Source: Nocardia nova SH22a (GTDB lineage: Bacteria; Actinomycetota; Actinomycetes; Mycobacteriales; Mycobacteriaceae). From it: DNA of 64,000 nt. A program made the position numbers and the translations under genes. The notes beneath the pieces were generated by a model. It searched no databases. It saw only the letters and a list, made by a program, of their open reading frames with translations, and was not told the origin of the DNA. Below are positions 61,801 through 64,000 of this stretch, one piece after another. Each line of letters begins with the position of its first letter. Positions within the stretch are counted from its first letter, which is position 1. The stretch spans positions 3,782,001-3,846,000 of the forward strand of contig NZ_CP006850.1 of assembly GCF_000523235.1 (NCBI RefSeq). The letters run 5' to 3'.

Positions 61801-64000
61801 CGGGACGGCAGCTGCACAACATCTACGGCCCCACCGAGACGACCATCGTGGTCACGATCAGCGAGCCGGTGACCCCCGGCGAGGTGATCACCATCGGGGG
61901 CCCGATCCGCGGTGTGGACGCGCTGGTGCTCGACGCCCGGCTGCGGCCGGTGCCGGTCGGCGTGACCGGCGAGCTGTATCTGTCCGGTGCGGCGCTGGCG
62001 CGCGGCTATCTGAACCGGCCCGGCGCGAGCGCGGCCGCGTTCGTCGCGAATCCGTACGGCGGGCCGGGGACACGGATGTATCGCACCGGCGATATCGTCC
62101 GCTGGACCGCGTGCGACGCGCTGGAGTATGTGGGCCGCAGCGACTTCCAGGTCAAGATCCGTGGCCAGCGCATCGAACTCGGCGAGATCGACGCCGCGCT
62201 GATGGCGCACCCGCGGGTGGCCGCCGCGGTCACCGTCGCCCGCACCGGACCCGGCGGTCAGCCCACCCTCGCCGCCTACCTCGTGCCCGAATCCGGGACT
62301 GTCGCCGACCCCCGGGCGATACTCGACCATCTCGCCGCCGGACTGCCCGCGCACATGGTGCCCTCGACGGTCACCGTGCTCGACAGCATGCCGCTGGCCT
62401 CGACCGGCAAGGTGGACCGGAAAGCACTGCCCGAACCCGTCATCGACCTCGCCGACGACGATGCCGTGGTCGCGGCCACCGATCTGGAACGCACCATCGC
62501 CGCCGCGTTCGCCGACGTGCTCGGTATCGCCTCCGTCGGGGTGACATCGTCGTTCTTCGCGCTCGGCGGCGATTCCATCATGTCGATTCAGCTGACCTCC
62601 CGGTTGCAGGCGGCCGGTGTCGTCGTCACGGCCCGAGACATCTTCGAACGCAAGACCGTTCGCGCGCTCGCACAGGTCGCCGCGACGCAACGGGCGGGCC
62701 TGCCGGAGCTGCCCGGCGGCGGGATCGGCGACATCGCCCGCACCCCGATCGTGTCCTGGTTCGCCGAACGGCCCGGCCCCGCCGGCCGTTTCGCGCAGTC
62801 GATGCTCGTCCGCCTGCCCCGCCACGCCCGCCTCGAACAGGTCGTCGCCACTGTGCGCGCGGTCCTCGAACAGCACGACATGCTGCGGGCGCGGTGGCAC
62901 GAACACTGCCTGCGGGTCCCGCCCGCCGCGGCCGCCGACGCCGCCGCGGTCTTCGTACGGACCTTCGGCGCAGACGAGACGCCGGGCACCGACGGTTTCA
63001 CCACGGTGGTGGAGGCGGCGCTGTCGCAGGCGTCGGGACGTCTCGATCCCGGCGCGGGGCGGATGGTCCAGGTCGCGTGCCTGCTCCCGGAGCCGGGAAT
63101 TGACTCCGATGCCCGCGCGCTGATCGTGATCCATCACCTGGTGGTCGACGCGGTGTCGTGGCGAATTCTGCTGCCCGACTTCGCCGCCGCGTGGGAGCAG
63201 CTCGGCCGCGCGGACGCGGTCGCACTCCCCGCACCCGGAACTTCCATGCGGCGCTGGGCCCACGGGCTCAGCGGCGCGGCGGCCGAGCGCACCGGCGAAC
63301 TGGCGCTCTGGCAGCGGATGGGATCGGCGGCCGATCCACTGCTCGGCGCGGCCGAACCGGATCCGGCCCGCGACACCCAGGCCACGGTGCGCCACCTCAC
63401 CGCGACCGTCTCCGGCGCGGTCACCTCGGCACTGCTGGAGTCGGTGCCGCGGGCCGTGCGCGGCGGTGTCGATATCGCCCTGCTCGCGGGTTTGGCTGTG
63501 GCCCTGACTCGTTGGCGTCGCCGTCGCGGTGTCGAGCATCCGGGAATGAAGGTTCTGCTGGAAGGGCACGGCCGCGAAGAACAGCTCGTGCCGGGAGCGG
63601 ATCTGTCCCGCACCGTGGGCTGGTTCACCAGCGCCTATCCGGTCGCCCTGGATCTGACCGGAATCGACGACACCGATGTACGCGCGGCAGTGCTGTCGGT
63701 CAAGGACCAATTGCACGAGATCCCCGACCGGGGAATCGGTTACGGCCTGCTGCGCTATCTCAACCCCGAGACCGCCGACCGGCTCGCGGCCGCGCCACCA
63801 CCGCAGATCGCGTTCAACAACCTCGGCCGCGCCGGGGTGGACCTCACCGCACTGGCGGATGTCGCGTGGGCGCCGACCGGCGAGCAGTTCGACCGCAGAG
63901 CCGCCTTCGATCCGGATATGCCCGCCGCGGCGGCGATCACGATCGACGTCGACATCCTCGACACCGCGTCCGGTCCCGAACTGTCGGCCCATGTCGGCTA
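46809..64000 (+). CDS. Giant non-ribosomal peptide synthetase 2 (five modules in window, 3' end outside)
   Basis: Open from ATG 46809 (AGGGG with 7-base spacer; ATG 46805 is in the wrong frame) to the window end, over 5,700 codons. Domain order is C-A-T four times, then C-A-T-E with the E domain cut by the edge. All C domains keep HHxxxDG: HHLVIDG (47244), HHICCDG (50430), HHIAFDG (53574), HHISCDG (56760), HHIAADG (59958). A-domain cores are intact throughout. The first C domain is EntF-like, as in NRPS1. No docking helices are obvious at the N-terminus. As E is not normally the last domain of an assembly line, the gene must continue with further modules or pass its D-ended chain to another protein. 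It is in the same direction as NRPS1 and is probably part of one cluster. Confidence 0.93.
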   Translation, partial: MNLSSAESPADRADLIPLSRAQYGMWLAGNLPGGQAMNIAHYVEIDGPMDIDAFTEAVNTAGHETESLIVRVVETDGVPCQFVDHSISYDEAVLDVGGEPDPLAAALEWMRHDYNTKTVDPSRDRLAATRLIRIGENHHLWYARAHHLVIDGYGAFNVLTRVAEHYNALLEGRAPVPMAGAKLRDIIDAEHAYRNSSRFEDDKAYWLAKVADLPAPTSLSGRTARVGKVDRVAGLELSVQLSEDLERLAAGVNASTAQVIIAGFAAFLARMTGSEDVALSMPVTGRVTKRLRNAAAMLANMVPIRFTVDTTTTVEQLIRASMSELVLAMRHQLYRFEDLRRDSDALDASANSYGPIVNILFFDSAIRLGRATGRYRALTSGVLDDLQLNMYRSGPDAPLLIELHGNANLYGQDELDIHARRFIGFLERLARTPLDTPVTTVPLTAAAEQAHIVGELAGRDGTTSTATLVDLLEWQVAATPDAEAVTAGALTLTYQELDERSTRLARALIARGAGPDSLVAIAMPRDTDLVVAALAVLKSGAGYLPLDIAHPADRLAYVLDDADPIAVLTTRAVRERIPGDPGRTVLVEEATAPDGEAATAPITDAHRIRPLRLTNIAYVIYTSGSTGRPKGVAVSHRAVATYLANACDEIGVRPGDVWMLFHSFAFDYSVWEIFGALVTGGRLVVVDADTTRSPGEVVRAAAREQVTVLNQTPSAFQQFATAKQRYDEAGDPDGPLSLRLVVLSGERLDPAGLSDWYEHNPTLPVLVNSYGITETTVFVTRHCLTPDIAGPGAPSTIGTALPGLRTYVLDDRLRPAPIGAWGEVYVAGTQLARGYLGRPALTAARFVAAPFGGPGARLYRSGDVARWNPQGELEYRGRADQQVQLRGFRIELGEIRNALLSHPAVSAAVVTVHLPGTDAARLVAHVVTDDATGAADTLRAHVATMVPEYMIPAVVLPVDNIPLTVNGKVDHRALPEPVFESSAAYVAPRAAVEEAVADIFAEVLGLERVGVLDNFFERGGNSLTATGAAARIAELTRSTVSVRDLFAKPTVAELAAGIDTAERSARLALRARPRVEPIPLSPAQNRIWLINQLDPASTAYNIPLVVRLTGRLDATALRTALTDVIDRHESLRTVYPEVKGEGTQVVLTAEQVVAELDTTPVPIDPADLTDRIRATSAAGFDVSAAVPIRIALLACGNTDQHVLVLILHHICCDGSSLPPLAADIATAYAARSQDKVPDWVPLTVQYPDYSIWHRAILGDEHDPDSTAARQLRFWTTQLAGMPPLLDLPADHPRPARRTLRGDVAHSVIPAETYAGIERLAQDANVTTFIVVHAALATLLARLAGSDDITIGTPVAGRGETALEPLIGMFVNTVPLRTRVRADESFLAFLARVKDIDLDAFTHSDLPYERVVDEIVPARPAAHAPLCQVYLAFENMALPSLELPELTVEPLDAGPQPAKVDIIVTVAANTAADGDVAVRIDYATDLFDRATIEDLTGRLHRVLDTVVSRPRQRVGDLTVLTESERAGLVPASGGPAATPTVLADLLTVADPDAVAVVSHERTVTYGEVDDWSNRLARQLIAWGVGPGDQVALAMGRSVEFVTAIWAVTKAGAAFVPIDPRNPAERTALMLTDAGVRVAITVTQSRDLVPDPVRRLVLDDPQTAADLAALSEAAVTDAERARACRTADTAYVLYTSGSTGTPKGVAVTHEGLANFAAEQRDRYCLDPSARVLQLAAPGFDAVVLELLMAHTCGAALIVAPPDAVAGDALAKWTAAQRVSHAFVTPSVLSTMRPDGLDSLRVLVAGGEAVSSETVAVWAPGRRLFNGYGPTETTIMVAISDPLCTGDRVTLGGPIRGVDAVVLDTWLRPVPVGVPGELYVSGVQLARGYHNRTAATAAAFVANPHGRPGTRMYRTGDMVRWTSAETLEYLGRADFQVEIRGQRIEPGEIEAALTSHPAVSAAVVIGADSGGQSRLAAYVVPADGSIDTTELLGHAARRLPSHMVPEAVTVLDALPLSPVGKVDRAALPEPVFGVAATRFVAPRDVTEQLVADVCATVLGLDRVGLADNFFDLGGNSLSATRAAAQLSAALGADVSLRALFDAPTVAALAESVRSAGGTGRQPLVPQQRPDRIPLSPAQTRMWFLARLDTRSPIYNIPMAVRMSGRLDPAALRAALTDVIDRHESLRTIYPDSDTGPHQVIMPTEVAAPALAIVSCPAGEIDARITVEARAGFDVTCEIPCRIVLLRSAPHDHTLIIVVHHIAFDGSSLAPLAADLATAYEARLGAQPPRWAPLPVQYADYAVWQQKLLGADQDPGSVAATQIAYWRAALAALPEVLDLPADRARPAKQSFRGATVTATLPAHLHRELIDLARGHDATVFMVLHAAYAVLLARLSGTGDIAVGTPIAGRGERGLEGLIGMFVNTLVLRTAVDPARSFTELLEQVRRTDLSAFDNADIPFERLVEVLNPARSTAHAPLTQVGFSFQNIDIPVVELAGLTVAARMADPGVAKYDLHLNLVDLPAREDGPGEMTAELSYATDLFDEATVASIFQRFVLLLGAIVADPAVAVGDIELLTPDETNRLALRATGERTGPSSATLASVFAAQAALCPDETALIDAADGARYSYGDFAARVNTLARTLIGRGIGPGDLVAVAMRRSVDLLTTLYAIHAAGAAYLPLDPDHPVERTRAILADARPAAVLTRRGEAANVPGEAWAFEELGDEYADAAPITDAERIRALTADDLAYVVYTSGSTGVPKGVAVPHRAVVNQLRWLRDHYGLGGEDVMLWRTPVTFDLSVWELFSALTCGASLVVAGPHAHTDPGAVAGLLTRYRVTTVDFVPSLLSVFLDTAGADGFPDLRRVLCIGEALPVETVRRFRRFAAARIDNLYGPTEAAVSVTAHRIGELGDGTVPIGVPESNTVVRVLDSRLRPVPDGVTGELYLGGVQLARGYHHRPGRTAASFVADPADVPGARLYRTGDLVRWGADGALHYIGRADTQVKVHGLRIEPGDVEAALLAHEQVSAAIVRVRAEGEDRRLVAHVVAEPALDVRRMRGFLLERLPAYMVPSALVRIDAVPLTANGKIDHRALPAPPVRGHDLGRRAPRGLLEETVAGVFGDLLDRPDIGADDDFFELGGNSLVATRALSRIGEITGVTVPVPTIFEAPTVGELAERIARLRALPGLPAPTRRTRPDRIPLSPAQVRMWFLNQFDPGSAEYVIPLALRLGGAVDTEALVAAVGDVIERHEVLRTVYPGADGVPGQVVLATGEVTAHLDLVPEPVRERELPARLAEFLATGFDVSTRAPLRIALYQLCDQAWVVALAIHHISCDGFSVAPLAADIVTAYRARARGSAPDWAPLEVQFADYALWQRETLGSADDPDAPLARDIAYWRDRLAGVPEVIELPADRPRPPARTGRGAVVRATVPGEVQNRVEALARRCGATSFMVVHAALAVLLSRLSGSDDITIGVPHAGRGHRALDNLVGMFVNTLVLRSRVDADRSFESLLDQVRRTAVEAFDHAGVPFEQLVETLAPARSTAHTPLFQVMLAYQNMTRARVDLPGLTVENLDPDDGSAIYDLLLMVTEGHGPRNEPTGMTLRLTYATDLFDEDTIVGFAGQFVRVLDAVTADAGIATGAVDVLDPGQRRLILEQWNDTGAPADSGRTLADSLPEQAARTPEAPALIVPGGEVVSYREFDARVNRLARWLIAQGAEPETVVAVGIRRSVDLVTALYAVVATGAAFLPIDPDHPSARTAEVLHAARPLLTLTTTSDRDTLPAGFEAVCVDRIDLSGGASTPITDAQRRAPLRPDTVAYVLFTSGSTGVPKGVALTHAATVSQLAWAQRQWPHGPDDVVLHKTPVTFDIAIWELFWPLRTGARIVIAEPGGHRDPAYIADLVAEYRVGTVHFVPSMLDVLLDTAGSAALSPIRRVFVAGEAFAQRTADAAAAMFTDADIVNWYGPAEAEVVTFARCLPGVRDRATVPIGTPVAGMRVHVLDSRLRPVPVGVVGDLYVSGVQVARGYHGRADLTCGAFVAHPFGAPGERTYRTGDLVRWTKAGELEYLGRKDFQVKVRGQRVEPGDIEAALCALPGVARAAVVATAERIAGYVTLVPGAGADGRTLRARLARTLPAYLVPAVVQVLDTMPVTANGKLDRNALPQPVFDVGDDIVAPRTERERALAAIVADITGADRIGVTANLFESGVDSLSAARIAARATATLGVETGIRDIFDEPTIAGLAERLATRTGSAVPPLVARPRPAEIPLAAAQRRMWFLDQFDTASAAYNICLAARLIGTLDTDALCAALRDVLSRHEPLRTMYPAGADGEPYQLVREIADLAADVIPEPEPEPVGDERELTDRIRRVVETGFDVAQAPPLRVRIYRTAADRYVIVLVVHHIAADGASMAPLAADLFTAYEARTKNSAPQWKPIEVQYADYAMWQREMLGAENDPDSPIARQIARWTTVLGDAPELLDLPTDRPRPAAMSMSGASIRFALPPHLHAEVVRLAHRENVTVFTVLHAALAILLARTAHSDDISIGSPVAGRGDRELDDLVGMFVNTVVLRTRVRDDLSFREFLARVREVDVDALAHADLPYERLVDLLDRGRSIAYTPLFQVMFGLQNMREARFELPGVDVELLDPGLAQAKTDLTVLMTERRDGDRPDGIDGEIIYATDLFDAPTAEAFAHRFTRVLESVLADPARPVGGIELLDTAEARRLVPARGGRGAQPCPLPDLLAAAVAARPAATALIGTSATLTYAELDSRSNRLAAHLLALGAGPGVFIALAVPRSVDYHVAMWAIAKTGATFVPVDLRYPTERIAHMMRDCAAALGITVESARPALPGDIEWLSLDDPDTAGRIAAHTDRAVTDADRPRPLRISGAAYLVYTSGSTGTPKGVVVAHAGLAGFAEEQRVRYRVEPGSRVLQVAAPAFDAVLLEALMACAAGACLVVSPPHVYGGPDLAALIRDHRVTHAFLTPSVLATVSTTDLTSVRVLAVGGERVSADLIAAWAPGRQLHNIYGPTETTIVVTISEPVTPGEVITIGGPIRGVDALVLDARLRPVPVGVTGELYLSGAALARGYLNRPGASAAAFVANPYGGPGTRMYRTGDIVRWTACDALEYVGRSDFQVKIRGQRIELGEIDAALMAHPRVAAAVTVARTGPGGQPTLAAYLVPESGTVADPRAILDHLAAGLPAHMVPSTVTVLDSMPLASTGKVDRKALPEPVIDLADDDAVVAATDLERTIAAAFADVLGIASVGVTSSFFALGGDSIMSIQLTSRLQAAGVVVTARDIFERKTVRALAQVAATQRAGLPELPGGGIGDIARTPIVSWFAERPGPAGRFAQSMLVRLPRHARLEQVVATVRAVLEQHDMLRARWHEHCLRVPPAAAADAAAVFVRTFGADETPGTDGFTTVVEAALSQASGRLDPGAGRMVQVACLLPEPGIDSDARALIVIHHLVVDAVSWRILLPDFAAAWEQLGRADAVALPAPGTSMRRWAHGLSGAAAERTGELALWQRMGSAADPLLGAAEPDPARDTQATVRHLTATVSGAVTSALLESVPRAVRGGVDIALLAGLAVALTRWRRRRGVEHPGMKVLLEGHGREEQLVPGADLSRTVGWFTSAYPVALDLTGIDDTDVRAAVLSVKDQLHEIPDRGIGYGLLRYLNPETADRLAAAPPPQIAFNNLGRAGVDLTALADVAWAPTGEQFDRRAAFDPDMPAAAAITIDVDILDTASGPELSAHVG
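46845..49990 (+). other. NRPS2 module 1: C-A-T
   Basis: The C domain resembles EntF and NRPS1 module 1 (YGPIVNILFFDS). The A domain has LNQTPSAFQQF and YGITETTV, motifs common in Thr-activating domains, and its code D-Y-W-N-V-S-S-V-F-K shares D-x-W-N-(I/V) with the Thr code D-F-W-N-I-G-M-V-H-K, so a Thr-like substrate is a fair guess. T reads FFERGGNSL instead of LGGNSL; the Ser is retained. Confidence 0.83.
50030..53140 (+). other. NRPS2 module 2: C-A-T
   Basis: The C domain is of the L-donor type (PLSPAQNRIWLINQL). The A code is D-A-L-F-V-G-G-I-M-K, close to NRPS1 module 4 and NRPS2 module 5, so these three domains may accept related hydrophobic amino acids. T reads LGGNSLSAT. Confidence 0.83.
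53185..56325 (+). other. NRPS2 module 3: C-A-T
   Basis: The C domain is of the L-donor type (PLSPAQTRMWFLARL). The A domain has FDLSVWE and VDFVPSLL; code D-L-W-D-L-I-L-V-S-K, not assigned, with Asp at the fourth position suggesting a polar or basic substrate. T reads LGGNSLVAT (56190 on). Confidence 0.82.
56365..59515 (+). other. NRPS2 module 4: C-A-T
   Basis: The C domain is of the L-donor type (PLSPAQVRMWFLNQF). The A domain has FDIAIWE, VHFVPSML and WYGPAEAEV in place of YGPTE; code D-I-W-H-F-A-W-V-V-K, not assigned. T reads ESGVDSLSAA, lacking the usual GG before the Ser motif but keeping Asp-Ser. Confidence 0.8.
59555..64000 (+). other. NRPS2 module 5: C-A-T-E (E cut by window end)
   Basis: The C domain is of the L-donor type (PLAAAQRRMWFLDQF). 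The A code is D-A-L-F-A-G-I-I-V-K, hydrophobic type. T reads LGGDSIMSI, the E-associated form, and E follows with HHLVVDA (63132 on), EGHGREE and TVGWFT, so a D-residue is predicted. The E domain is close to that of NRPS1 module 1. Confidence 0.83.

Overview
The window is very GC-rich, with strongly G/C-ending codons, GTG starts and leaderless-looking promoters. KatG keeps Mycobacterium tuberculosis residue numbering and sits behind a FurA gene, and there are many TetR, XRE and MarR regulators. This fits a mycolic-acid actinobacterium, most likely Nocardia or a close relative. No rRNA, tRNA, CRISPR array or transposase was seen.

Positions 1-27300 hold small, mostly independent accessory loci. 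They are: a copper-chaperone lipoprotein cut by the window edge, with two small membrane proteins (1-2193); an XRE regulator facing a Tat-exported FAD oxidoreductase, and a second FAD oxidoreductase divergent from a TetR (2286-7283); a VOC protein and a cyclophilin (7545-8617); a degenerate SDR divergent from an XRE regulator (8688-10363); a membrane hydrolase and a membrane Ser/Thr kinase (10301-13346); two poorly known proteins; two flavin monooxygenases around a TetR (15179-18308); a BrnTA-like toxin-antitoxin pair (18363-18994); a TetR/methyltransferase pair; a MarR/isochorismatase-fold/MFS group (20700-23230); a TerC membrane protein; and furA-katG (24599-27295). Many divergent pairs have clear palindromes between them that look like operators.

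Positions 28005-64000 are two giant non-ribosomal peptide synthetase (NRPS) genes on the plus strand. The first (28005-46192) reads C-A-T-E / C-A-T / C-A-T / C-A-T / C-A-T-TE. Its thioesterase is split from the last carrier domain by an apparent one-base frameshift near 45324. The second starts at 46809 and is open to the window end, reading C-A-T four times and then C-A-T-E. Both proteins begin with an EntF-like condensation domain. Because the upstream gene carries the terminal thioesterase, the order of action is probably not the gene order: the second synthetase may feed the first, or the two may make separate products. Ten adenylation codes were read by hand and most do not match a code I know, so the peptide (or peptides) cannot be named.

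The NRPS leader (27296-28004) and the inter-NRPS gap (46193-46808) are lower in GC than their surroundings and hold short palindromes, but no convincing gene other than a possible 34-codon ORF.
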